Of a DNA stretch of 33,586 nt, positions 1 through 8,224 are shown in pieces. Positions within the stretch are counted from its first letter, which is position 1. Every line of letters starts with the position of its first letter. Where the stretch lies: IMG/VR virus record IMGVR_UViG_3300022871_000063, positions 1 to 33,586 of that record. One strand, given 5' to 3'. A program made the translations under genes and the position numbers. The notes below the pieces were generated by a model. The model saw only the letters and a list, made by a program, of their open reading frames with translations. It did not search any database and had not been told where the DNA came from. The DNA is from a virus.

Positions 1-782
1 CCGTCAGTATGAGAGGCTGCGTGAGCTGTTGGAGCATCTCCGTCATAAGTTATGTTGCCGTCTGTTACTGCGGTGTCGAATTCTGCTTTAGTTCCTGTAA
101 TTCCTACTATAGTGGTTTGATCGCCAGGGTAGGAAACTTTGTTGTTGAATGTGTCCCAGTCTGTATCTGATAAAGCTCCAGTGGTTGAAGTCGAAGATAA
201 AGCTAAACTTAAAGCCTGAGTTGAAAGTGAAAGTCCGTTGGCTGTTCCGATTGTTACGTCAGTTGAGTTATCATCAACATATTTCTTAGTAGCTGCATCT
301 TGGTCTAGTGTTGGGTCAGCAACCTCATTAATCTGATGGCTGTTCATGTTCAAAACATTATCCTCTATACTTACAATTCCATCATCAAAAACTATTAATC
401 GTTCCTGTGGGTCATTTGCACCAGTCATAAAGACTAAGTCATTTTTACCATTTCCTAAAGTACTTCTTCTACCTACTATTTTAGAACCATATCCTAATGA
501 CGTGCTTGATGGAAAAAATATAAATGAACCTCTGCCAGCAAGAGCATGTCCAGCTCCAACAGTTAATCCTTTTGTATAAGGAGCAGTCGTGGCAACTGAA
601 TTTATTACAGACGATAAAGAAGTTATTTCGCCATTAACATCTAATTCAGTTGCAGGTGTAGCTGTTCCTATACCTACTTTATCAGTAAGAGTCGATGGAT
701 AAATATATCCGTTGGTAGCATCTCTTTTCCAATTATTAGGAAAGACTTCGTGGGTTTTAATGTGGTCTGTGTATATGCTCAT
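1..782 (-). CDS. Tail fibre protein, N-terminal part, cut by window edge
   Basis: The reading frame is open from an ATG at 780-782 to the left edge, giving 260 residues without a stop. It begins MSIYTDHIKTHEVFPNNW. Around residue 36 it has VGIGTATPATELDVNG, the motif that typically opens fibre regions in phage tail fibres ending in an intramolecular chaperone. Near residue 150 it has HQINEVADPTLDQDAATKKY, another common fibre repeat, and just before the edge YDGDAPTAHAASHTDG, typical of beta-rich fibre stalks. It starts three bases after the stop of the upstream gene. The role, inferred from these motifs and from its place at the end of the tail block, is host recognition. The C-terminus and any chaperone or depolymerase domain lie outside the window. 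Confidence 0.8.
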   Translation of the reverse strand, partial: MSIYTDHIKTHEVFPNNWKRDATNGYIYPSTLTDKVGIGTATPATELDVNGEITSLSSVINSVATTAPYTKGLTVGAGHALAGRGSFIFFPSSTSLGYGSKIVGRRSTLGNGKNDLVFMTGANDPQERLIVFDDGIVSIEDNVLNMNSHQINEVADPTLDQDAATKKYVDDNSTDVTIGTANGLSLSTQALSLALSSTSTTGALSDTDWDTFNNKVSYPGDQTTIVGITGTKAEFDTAVTDGNITYDGDAPTAHAASHTD

Positions 783-785
783 AAT

Positions 786-1106
786 TTAGCTCCAAGTTTC
801 AATTATATCAAAGTCGTTAGGGTCTGTTTTGTCTATTACTGTGGTTTGAGTTTTAGTTCCATTAGTTGCAGTTAGGGTTGTAACAACTCCAACTATGCTT
901 ACATTAGTTGTTACATCATCATCTGGGTCAAAGCCATCAGAAACATCAACTAGAAGCTTACCATCAGTATTAACTTTAATTCTTTGCAAATTAGCTCCGT
1001 CATAGCCAACAATTTCCCTAGTAGCTATATCAAACTCAGCGTCAAATGATCTATTTTGAATTGCTTGTTCTGTATGTTTAGTTGAGCCGATTGTATTATT
1101 TGACAT
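786..1106 (-). CDS. Small virion-associated protein, unknown
   Basis: 106 residues, acidic and rich in Asp and Thr. The centre reads as beta-structure (IVGYDGANLQRIKVNTDGKL, then a Val/Thr-rich tract), a composition seen in small phage structural proteins placed before fibre genes. No family was recognised. Its start lies 11 bases inside the end of the zinc-ribbon gene upstream and its stop is three bases before the fibre gene, so the genes are probably translated together. A role as a fibre linker or tail accessory protein is inference from position only. Confidence 0.65.
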   Translation of the reverse strand: MSNNTIGSTKHTEQAIQNRSFDAEFDIATREIVGYDGANLQRIKVNTDGKLLVDVSDGFDPDDDVTTNVSIVGVVTTLTATNGTKTQTTVIDKTDPNDFDIIETWS

Positions 1107-1287
1107 ATAGTTTCATATCTTTAGGGTTTATTAAAGCACCAGACTGACACACAGGGCAATATAGCTCGTTCTCAGCCAGTTTCTCCCACTTATGCTCTTT
1201 GCATTGGGTAACTCTCGTCTGAGCCATCTCAGCGTTAGTAGCTCTGAATACTTCTTGTGGGTCTAATTCGTTTGTTTCTTCTTCCAT
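1096..1287 (-). CDS. Small zinc-ribbon-like protein
   Basis: 63 residues. One Cys and a His lie near the middle (TQCKEHKWEKL) and a CPVC pair follows about 15 residues later, so a single zinc site of Cys-x2-His plus Cys-x2-Cys type is plausible. The N-terminus is acidic. The ATG overlaps the stop of the 1000-residue protein gene by one base (TAATG), which suggests translational coupling. Small ribbons of this kind are frequent among phage structural genes but have no assigned function. Confidence 0.65.
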   Translation of the reverse strand: MEEETNELDPQEVFRATNAEMAQTRVTQCKEHKWEKLAENELYCPVCQSGALINPKDMKLYVK

Positions 1288-4200
1288 TAGTTTGAATAAA
1301 ATGGGTTAGGACTTCTTAATTCTATTTGTTTTTGTAATTGTTCTTTGAGTTGTTCTTGCGTGTTATCTAGCGTTCCTACATTCTTTAGATTCCAAACCTC
1401 TCTTACTTTACCAATTATATTATTTATTGCTTTTGATCTATCGTAATCACTCATAGTTTCATAAGCAGGAGCTGCTACTACTTTCTCTAAAGCTCCCTTA
1501 ATAACACCACCAGTTTGTTGCATCATTCCTCTGTATTCTTCTGGTGTCATATCTATCTTAATACCAGTTCCTGAAATACTAGCTGTCTTACTAGGGTCTC
1601 CTAAAGCTAGTCCTGAATAGTTTTGAAATAATCTATCGAGTTCTGCGTTGAGTGGAGAGTCTTTTGCTTCTCTTGGATTTACTGGATTGAAGAATGGGTT
1701 TAAGCCTGTTCCTAATCCTACATCTGAATATTGCATATCTTCTCCAAATACATCTTGTCTTGGAAGTAAGTTCTGACTCATTCCAGGTATTCTTGATTGG
1801 ATAGCTTCTCCCATTGTATTCTTTTGTCTTACTACTGGGTCTAAAGCTCTAGCACCAGCTCCAGATATTGAAGGTATCATAGAACCAGCTAAACGATTTG
1901 AGAAACTTCCTCCATATCTTTTAGGGTCTTGAAAGGCATTAAGCATTCCAGAAACCCCTTGCAAGTATGTCTGTCCTAATAAATTTTTACCAACTGCACC
2001 TGCAGCAGCAAAAGGAATATTCTCTGGTTTCATTCTTCCTAGGTCTGACATAGCAGCACCAGTTGATAAAACATTACCAGCAGGGGATAACCTATTAAGT
2101 GAATACGAATTGTCTCCTAGTCTTATTGAATTTGCTTGTTTACCTTGTAATTCCCATAGATTTCGTTCTGTTGGGTTTGTTGGATAATTTCCAGTCATCA
2201 TTCCAGCCTTTCCTAATCCATATCCTGCAGCACCTATTCCTGTTCCTACTGTTGCCCTACCTAAAGCGTCTACTACTGACCTCTGTCCTTGTCCACTAAA
2301 CCCTTTTGAACCTGCTTTAACAAAACCAGCAGGGGAATAGTCTATAATTGTAGAAGCAATATTTGCTGGAGTTCTACCGAATGGAGCTACAAACTCAGTA
2401 AAAGCTCTTACAGATTGATTGGGGTTAGATTTAAGTTTATTTAATGCGTCTGATAACACATTCTGGTCATTAAAAGTTCCATACAGAGCGTCTTCTGTGG
2501 CTATCTTAACCATCTCTGTAGTTGGTTTATTATAAATTTTGTCTACGTGAGCCTTTAATGCTTTTCCTTTTAGTCCACTATTTATTCCATCTACAACTGC
2601 TAGTTCTCTTAATGCCTTTTGCATTAGCCCACCTTTAAATACCTTATCACCTGCACCCAAAGCTCTAAAAATAGTTTCTGCATATTGCTTTGCTACTGGT
2701 GGTAAGTTTACTTGTTTAAAATCATATTTACTTAATGTGTTATCTATATCAACTCCTGTCTTCATAAATACCCAAGCCTTTCTTGATCCTTTACCCATAC
2801 CTCTTAAATAAGAAAGTATATTAGGAGTAGTCTTTGTTCTTTTCCCTGTGAACATAGCAGCTACTCTATCAAATACTGTTGCTGGAACATCTTTCATCAT
2901 TTCCATTCCACCCATAGCAGTATTACCAGTTAGATTAGCAATGTGAGTTGTTGGATTTGTTAGAAGTCCTGCTTTCCACAAAGTAGTTATTTGGTCTCCT
3001 AATTTAGAAGGTATCATTTCTCCAACACCTTTAAGCATTTGAGCATTAGCTAGTGCCTGAGCTTCTGGAGTCTTAGCTTTCTGAGCATCATAAGCTAAAT
3101 TTTCTAAAGTCCAAGATTGGTCTTTTGTAAGAGTAAGTCCTTCTTTACCTAATTCTTTTTGAGCAAACATCTTAATCCCCTCTGGACTAAGCTTATTATA
3201 AAGTGAAGCAGCTTGTATTGCCCTTCCGTGTTCAGTAAGTTTTTGAGCTACTGTCTTTGTTATTTCAGCAGCTTGGTCGAAATCTCCTGTATTCTGATAA
3301 TGCTTAATAAGTTCCGAAGCTGTTGCTACTGCAAGGTTATCGTCTCCTTTCATAGCCTTAGCTTTGGCTTTGTTTATATCATCTAGGATAAGATTGGTAG
3401 CGTGAGCAGATAGTTCATCATTAGGTTGTGGCGTATATTCATTATCAATAAGCATTTTAAGTTTTGCGTCTGTATTTCTTCCACCCTTAACTGTTTCAGT
3501 AAAACCTGTTTTTTTAGTTCCTTTTGTTTTTGGTGCGATAGCTTCTGGTATTGATGGTTCTGCTTTAGATACAAATGCTTTTGATTCAGCATCCATTCCT
3601 TGCGAAGCTTTGTTTAGTTTTCTACCAGCAGAATATTTACTTAAACTCTTACCAGCTACTCCTAGACCGCCACCTAATACTCCACCTGCTGCAGCACCGC
3701 CTAAAGCACCTTTACCAGTTGATTTCAATAAGTCTCCAGCTCCTTGACCTTGGCTAGCACCTCCAGCTAAACCATAACCTGCTCCTATTTGAGAACCTGT
3801 TGCAGCTCCTTGTAAAGCACCTTTCAATGCACCAGCACCTTTAAACGCCTTAATACCCTTTGCAGGTGCATAGAATGTAGAAGCTATATCTAGTCCAGCC
3901 ATTCCTAACTCTCCTGCTGCTTTCTTGTATTCTCCTTTTCTTGCTAGTTGTCCTGATTTTAGACCTCTTGAGCTAGGAGTTTGGTATTCGTTTCCTAGAA
4001 ACTTAATACTTTTAACTCTGTCTTTTTCTTTTCTCCAAGGTTGAATAACATTTCCACCTAAATCAGCTAATACAGCTAGGGGAGTTCCTATAATATCTTT
4101 ACCTACATTTTTCAAGGTATCCTTAAAGCCTCCACTAGAAACTGGCTTATAACTACCTTTGGGTAGATTTTTAACATTTAAAGTCTGCTGTTTTTGAACA

Positions 4201-4289
4201 GGCTTATAACTTCCTTTTGGTAAGTTTTTTACGTTTAACTTAGTGGAAACATTTTTATAGCTTCCTTTCTTTAGGTCTTTGATATTCAT
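1287..4289 (-). CDS. Large internal virion or DNA-ejection-type protein
   Basis: 1000 residues. The N-terminus has three copies of a 14-residue repeat (positions 1-14, 18-31, 37-50) with core NxKxLxKGSYKxV. A Gly/Ala-rich, poorly charged stretch follows at about residues 150-215, able to act as membrane-inserting helices. The middle is helical (TPR-like pattern around residues 290-370), and a second Gly/Ala-rich patch lies near residue 680. Large proteins with this composition placed after the tail-hub genes of podoviruses are usually internal virion proteins ejected with the DNA. No lysozyme or protease motif was seen. The assignment rests on size, composition and position, not on a recognised domain. 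Confidence 0.6.
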   Translation of the reverse strand: MNIKDLKKGSYKNVSTKLNVKNLPKGSYKPVQKQQTLNVKNLPKGSYKPVSSGGFKDTLKNVGKDIIGTPLAVLADLGGNVIQPWRKEKDRVKSIKFLGNEYQTPSSRGLKSGQLARKGEYKKAAGELGMAGLDIASTFYAPAKGIKAFKGAGALKGALQGAATGSQIGAGYGLAGGASQGQGAGDLLKSTGKGALGGAAAGGVLGGGLGVAGKSLSKYSAGRKLNKASQGMDAESKAFVSKAEPSIPEAIAPKTKGTKKTGFTETVKGGRNTDAKLKMLIDNEYTPQPNDELSAHATNLILDDINKAKAKAMKGDDNLAVATASELIKHYQNTGDFDQAAEITKTVAQKLTEHGRAIQAASLYNKLSPEGIKMFAQKELGKEGLTLTKDQSWTLENLAYDAQKAKTPEAQALANAQMLKGVGEMIPSKLGDQITTLWKAGLLTNPTTHIANLTGNTAMGGMEMMKDVPATVFDRVAAMFTGKRTKTTPNILSYLRGMGKGSRKAWVFMKTGVDIDNTLSKYDFKQVNLPPVAKQYAETIFRALGAGDKVFKGGLMQKALRELAVVDGINSGLKGKALKAHVDKIYNKPTTEMVKIATEDALYGTFNDQNVLSDALNKLKSNPNQSVRAFTEFVAPFGRTPANIASTIIDYSPAGFVKAGSKGFSGQGQRSVVDALGRATVGTGIGAAGYGLGKAGMMTGNYPTNPTERNLWELQGKQANSIRLGDNSYSLNRLSPAGNVLSTGAAMSDLGRMKPENIPFAAAGAVGKNLLGQTYLQGVSGMLNAFQDPKRYGGSFSNRLAGSMIPSISGAGARALDPVVRQKNTMGEAIQSRIPGMSQNLLPRQDVFGEDMQYSDVGLGTGLNPFFNPVNPREAKDSPLNAELDRLFQNYSGLALGDPSKTASISGTGIKIDMTPEEYRGMMQQTGGVIKGALEKVVAAPAYETMSDYDRSKAINNIIGKVREVWNLKNVGTLDNTQEQLKEQLQKQIELRSPNPFYSN

Positions 4290-4296
4290 ACATTTT

Positions 4297-6354
4297 TTAA
4301 GCTGGCGACATATTTCCGATAGAGTCTACATTATAAAGTTTACCTTCAAATTCTATTTGACTATTTCCTTGTCCTACTGGCTGTCCTGTAAATCCTCCTT
4401 CAGCTCCTAATCCTAATAAGGCTGATAGAGGATCTTGACTTACTAAACCATTTTTTTGGTTATAGATTTTTCTAGCTGTTGTTGCATCTACTCCATATTG
4501 TTTCATTATACCATCAAGTGCTGTTCCATAACTTTTTGGAGTTGATCCTCCACTCCTAGCCTTAGCTTGTGCAGTCTGAAAATCTCTTTGATTTCCTTGA
4601 GCTGTTGAACGAGCTTGTCGTTGTTGATTCATTAAGTTCTGCATATTTGTAGAACCTTGATTTCTAGCTGATAGAATGTCTTGACCTTTAGCAGCTTGAA
4701 GTGAACTTAGCAATTCAGCTAAATTTCTACCTTGATCGTTTTGTAGTCTTTGTTGGTATTGGATTCTCTGTTCGTCATTAGGGTCTGAGTTTCCAAAACT
4801 AAACTGTGAGTTTAATTGATTCAAGTTTTGTCTTCCTTGTCTTTCAAGGTCTCCAGTTTGTTTAGTCTGAGCAGTAGCGTATTGAGATTCTATTCCCTTA
4901 ATCATATCAGCTAGTTGTCTTTTTTGTTCTGAGTATTGGTCGTCATAAGAGTCGTCTCCTGCGTAGCCAAAGTCTCCTAAGCCTCCAGATGGATCCCATT
5001 CTTGTCCATATTTAGCTGCATACTCTCTTTTACTTAAACCTCCTCTGTCTGCTGGTGCGTTCATATTACCACCTCCTCCTGTATAGTCTTGTTCATAATT
5101 TTGATTGTTAGTTTGATTATATTCTATTGGTTCTTCTTCTTGTGGTTGTATTATAGGTGCTGGTCCTTCAGGGTTTTCTGCTTGATACCCATAATTTGTA
5201 GGGATAGTTGCTGAATTATAGCTATAATCTTTTTGTCCACTAAATCCTCCATTGTCTCGAGGCACTTGAGAAGCCTGTGCAGAATTAATCATTCCAGTAG
5301 AAGCTAATATCTTTTGGAGTATATTCATTTCATCATCTTCTCCACCTAATCCTAGTCCTCCACCTCCGACTAATCCTTGTTCGCTGTTATATCCTAGTCC
5401 ACGAGCATAGTTTCCTTTACCAGCTATTCTTGAAACAGTAGGGTTATCGTATTGGATAGCTCCACCATCAGCAGGTTCAGGTTCTACAAATTGTTGTTCA
5501 GGTTGGAATTGTTCTAATGCACTTTCTAATGGAGATTGTGGTTCTGATATAGAGCTTCCATTATCATCTGTTTGTCTTGGTGCTGGTCTATTCGTTCTTC
5601 CTGCAAAATCTTCTATACTTTCGTCAGCATATTGAATATATGGTCTTCGTTCTTGAGCATTTATATCATACCCTGTTTCCTCTCTCCTTCTGTCTAATAT
5701 GCTTTGGTCAGCGTCAGCTATATTTTGGCTAACATCTAATTGTGGTGTAACTCCTCTAAGTGCTTGGGATATAGCATCACCAGCTCCTTCTTCTGATTGA
5801 TAAATCTTATTACCTAATCCTAGACCACTCATAAATGAACGACCTCTAGGCTCTAAACCTAATGGATCTTTTAAAATTTCAAGTCCTCTTTCAAATACAC
5901 CTTTCCTTCTACCTTGTGTAATTGTAGGTTCTCCTCTGCCTTGTGCGTTAGCTGTTTTAGTTCCAGTTAGTTTATTAAAAACTCTAGAAGCTGAACTTCT
6001 TTGAGAAGGTTTAGAACTAGACGAACTTTTAGATTTACTCTTAGACTTAGATTTAGTGTCTGTATCGTAATCAGATGTTCCTATTTGAGCTTGTCTAGTG
6101 TAAGGATTATAGTATCCACTACTAACTTCACCAGCCCTACTTGGACCACTTTGTAATCCACTTTGTGTTGGACCATACGACTTATTACCTACTCCTCCTC
6201 TTGAATTAATCTTAGTAGAAGCTTGTTTAGCTGAATATTCCCTTTTCGATAACCCTCCTCTACTTTTAGAAGATGACTTTGAAGATGGTGCTGATTTACC
6301 ATACTTCTTTTTATATTCCCTTTTACTTAAACCTCCTCTTGATTTGCTACTCAT
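4297..6354 (-). CDS. Large low-complexity virion protein with RGGLSKREY repeats
   Basis: 685 residues rich in Ser, Gly, Gln and Asn. The element RGGLSKREY occurs at residues 6-14, 32-40 and again near 440, the first and last copies extended by xxKYG. A Ser/Lys-rich tract (SKSKSKSKSSSSSK) lies near residue 105. A glutamine-rich, probably coiled-coil region covers about 480-620. No enzyme motif was found. It lies seven bases upstream of the 1000-residue protein and shares its repeat-bearing N-terminus style, so the two may be packaged together as internal proteins. Role inferred from context only. Confidence 0.6.
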   Translation of the reverse strand: MSSKSRGGLSKREYKKKYGKSAPSSKSSSKSRGGLSKREYSAKQASTKINSRGGVGNKSYGPTQSGLQSGPSRAGEVSSGYYNPYTRQAQIGTSDYDTDTKSKSKSKSKSSSSSKPSQRSSASRVFNKLTGTKTANAQGRGEPTITQGRRKGVFERGLEILKDPLGLEPRGRSFMSGLGLGNKIYQSEEGAGDAISQALRGVTPQLDVSQNIADADQSILDRRREETGYDINAQERRPYIQYADESIEDFAGRTNRPAPRQTDDNGSSISEPQSPLESALEQFQPEQQFVEPEPADGGAIQYDNPTVSRIAGKGNYARGLGYNSEQGLVGGGGLGLGGEDDEMNILQKILASTGMINSAQASQVPRDNGGFSGQKDYSYNSATIPTNYGYQAENPEGPAPIIQPQEEEPIEYNQTNNQNYEQDYTGGGGNMNAPADRGGLSKREYAAKYGQEWDPSGGLGDFGYAGDDSYDDQYSEQKRQLADMIKGIESQYATAQTKQTGDLERQGRQNLNQLNSQFSFGNSDPNDEQRIQYQQRLQNDQGRNLAELLSSLQAAKGQDILSARNQGSTNMQNLMNQQRQARSTAQGNQRDFQTAQAKARSGGSTPKSYGTALDGIMKQYGVDATTARKIYNQKNGLVSQDPLSALLGLGAEGGFTGQPVGQGNSQIEFEGKLYNVDSIGNMSPA

Positions 6355-6394
6355 AATTTTTTAGAGAGTTTTTAATTATTTTTATAATGAATTA

Positions 6395-6925
6395 TTATTT
6401 AAAATGTTTATTTAGATAGGAATCTGTTGTTTTATGACATTCATTGCATAGTGTTCTCCCATTATCTATTGCAAATCTTAATTCAGGATATAATGCAAAT
6501 GTCTTGATGTGGTCTGCTTCTATTTTTTCTTCACTACCACACCATACACATTTATAGTCATCTCTCTTAAATACCGCTTCTTTCCATAACCTATATTCTA
6601 TTGAATTTCTTATCTTTGCATTTATTTTAGTCAAACCACCTTTCCAAAAATGACTTTTCTTTACTTTATGAGAATTACTCATTTTTAATCTTGTTTTTAA
6701 ACTACACTTTCTTCCAGTATGCAATTTTCTCATCATTTCTATAAATTCTTTAGGTCTTTTTTTCCCAAGCATTCCCATTGAACTTGGTTTTCCCTTTCTC
6801 CCCAAACTCATTTTCTTTTTTGTTTCATCAGTAAATGGTTTTCTTTTTCTTCCCAGTTTGGCTTTCCTAAGTTTCTCAATAGTTTCTGATGAATGCTTAT
6901 ATCCTTTTTTTCTTCCTGAAGCCAT
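6395..6925 (-). CDS. HNH homing endonuclease with NUMOD3 repeats
   Basis: 176 residues. The N-terminal half carries several Lys/Arg-rich NUMOD3-type DNA-binding repeats (SSETIEKLRKAKLGRK, TDETKKKMSLGRKGK, SLKTRLKMSNSH). The C-terminal half is an HNH domain: CVWC, then ADHIKTFALYPELRF, then NGRTLCNECH, giving paired zinc cysteines and catalytic histidine. It sits alone between the lectin-domain gene and the 685-residue protein, neither of which looks broken. It is clearly related to the HNH gene at 16940-17503, sharing TRLK, FWKGG/KWKGG and HIKxFAxYPxLRF. This fits a free-standing mobile endonuclease. Confidence 0.9.
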   Translation of the reverse strand: MASGRKKGYKHSSETIEKLRKAKLGRKRKPFTDETKKKMSLGRKGKPSSMGMLGKKRPKEFIEMMRKLHTGRKCSLKTRLKMSNSHKVKKSHFWKGGLTKINAKIRNSIEYRLWKEAVFKRDDYKCVWCGSEEKIEADHIKTFALYPELRFAIDNGRTLCNECHKTTDSYLNKHFK

Positions 6926-6926
6926 A

Positions 6927-7643
6927 CTAATTATTCTTATAGGAGATGAGATTATTTAAAAATGCTGGTGATGTTGTTGTATATAGTTTCGTTACCTCTG
7001 CATCAGTTAAAGCTCTATTAAATACGAAAGCGTCGTCTATGATTCCATCAAAGTAATTTTGTAAACTTCCAGAATTTCCATAATCAGCTCCTATTGCGAA
7101 ATTACCATTGGTATCAGATACACTTCCAGTAGTTGAAGCTTCTTTTTTTGTTCCATTTATCCATAATCTATACTGATTGATAGAAGATTCCCATATTCCA
7201 CATATAAAATACCATTTTCCAGTAGTTATTTTAATATCAGAACTTATATTAGTTGATATAAGTCCAGTTTGTTGAAATCTAACAGTTCCATCGGATGTAA
7301 TATCTAATTTCTGACCAACATTTGCACCTGCGATTTTTGAAAGAACTGAATTTGCAGCAGACAAACTCTCAGCTTTCACCCAAGCTCCCCAAGTCTTACT
7401 TCCACTTATCTCAAGATTAGGACAACTTGCGTCAGCAATAGCTAAGTATTGAGAACTAGAGGCTTCAAAATCTCCTCCATTACCGAATTTTGCTGAAACA
7501 TAGCTAGGTACTGTTCCTGCAACTACATCGTATCCATTAGGCGAGTCATCTGTTCCGTCTGCTTCTAGTCTGTAATAAGCCTGTAAGTTTGCGTCAGCTA
7601 GTAATGCTGTTCCTTTTAATTCCATATTATAAGTTTTGTCCAA
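6927..7643 (-). CDS. LamG / concanavalin A-like lectin domain protein
   Basis: 238 residues. The body is a laminin-G type jellyroll: ANLQAYYRLEADGTDDSPNG, SYVSAKFGNGGDF, YLAIADA, TWGAWVKAESL, GKWYFICGIWE, YRLWINGTKK, YFDGIIDDAFVFNRALTDAE. This is the usual strand order of the LamG_3 family, which binds glycans. The start overlaps the end of the upstream tail gene by 17 bases. In a phage this domain normally sits on the outside of the particle, so a receptor-binding or decoration role is likely. It could act in contact with the glycans implied by the sugar cassette, but that is only a guess. Confidence 0.85.
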   Translation of the reverse strand: MDKTYNMELKGTALLADANLQAYYRLEADGTDDSPNGYDVVAGTVPSYVSAKFGNGGDFEASSSQYLAIADASCPNLEISGSKTWGAWVKAESLSAANSVLSKIAGANVGQKLDITSDGTVRFQQTGLISTNISSDIKITTGKWYFICGIWESSINQYRLWINGTKKEASTTGSVSDTNGNFAIGADYGNSGSLQNYFDGIIDDAFVFNRALTDAEVTKLYTTTSPAFLNNLISYKNN

Positions 7644-8193
7644 TTATAAATCCATCGTAGTTTCCAGCACTTGTGCAGATAAATCCGAATACATCAGTCT
7701 TAGAAGCAGTTGTTGTTAATGTAGGAGTTACTCCTTCTGCCCACTTAATAGTCGTAAAGAAAGTTATTAACCTACTTCCAGTTCCATCTTGAGTAATTCT
7801 AATTGTAAATGCTTGTCCTACTGTTTCATTTTCTAAAGCTAGAGTTCTGTCATCTGTTATAGTTGTTTGATGAAGTGAAGTAGATAAATCTAATGTTATT
7901 GTAGCTGCGTCTGCGTCTGTTGTTAAAGCAGGGTTAATTTCTTCAGCTGGAAATACCATTCGGACTTCTTCTGCGACTGTGTGATCGTTATCACAAGCAG
8001 CAAAAGTAATTGCAGGTGTTGCAGCTGTTAAGACTTTAATTACTTCGTAGTTTCCATTGTCATTAGCAGCGTCTAGTGCTAAGTAAAATGGTGCGTCTAC
8101 TGTTGGAAAGTCAGTTAAGTTAGCTGACGTGTCAGTAGCAGATATTGCAGTTGCTAGAGTTGTTGCAAAGTTGTTTTGATGTTTTATGCTCAT
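7627..8193 (-). CDS. Tail or receptor-binding beta protein
   Basis: 188 residues, almost all beta. The C-terminal 70 residues contain FTIRITQDGTGSRLITF, then IKWAEGVTPTLTTTASKTDV and a closing GNYDGFIIGQ. This pattern recurs in the tips of phage tail proteins and fibres (a Q-DGTGSR strand followed by KW-xG-xxPTLT). The N-terminus (ATAISATDTSANLTDFP) resembles modules that appear in front of such domains. It precedes the LamG gene and follows the tail hub gene. A structural role in the tail tip is well supported; the ligand is unknown. Confidence 0.75.
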   Translation of the reverse strand: MSIKHQNNFATTLATAISATDTSANLTDFPTVDAPFYLALDAANDNGNYEVIKVLTAATPAITFAACDNDHTVAEEVRMVFPAEEINPALTTDADAATITLDLSTSLHQTTITDDRTLALENETVGQAFTIRITQDGTGSRLITFFTTIKWAEGVTPTLTTTASKTDVFGFICTSAGNYDGFIIGQNL

Positions 8194-8224
8194 ATTATAA
8201 AATTATTTATTACGTTTTAATTGC

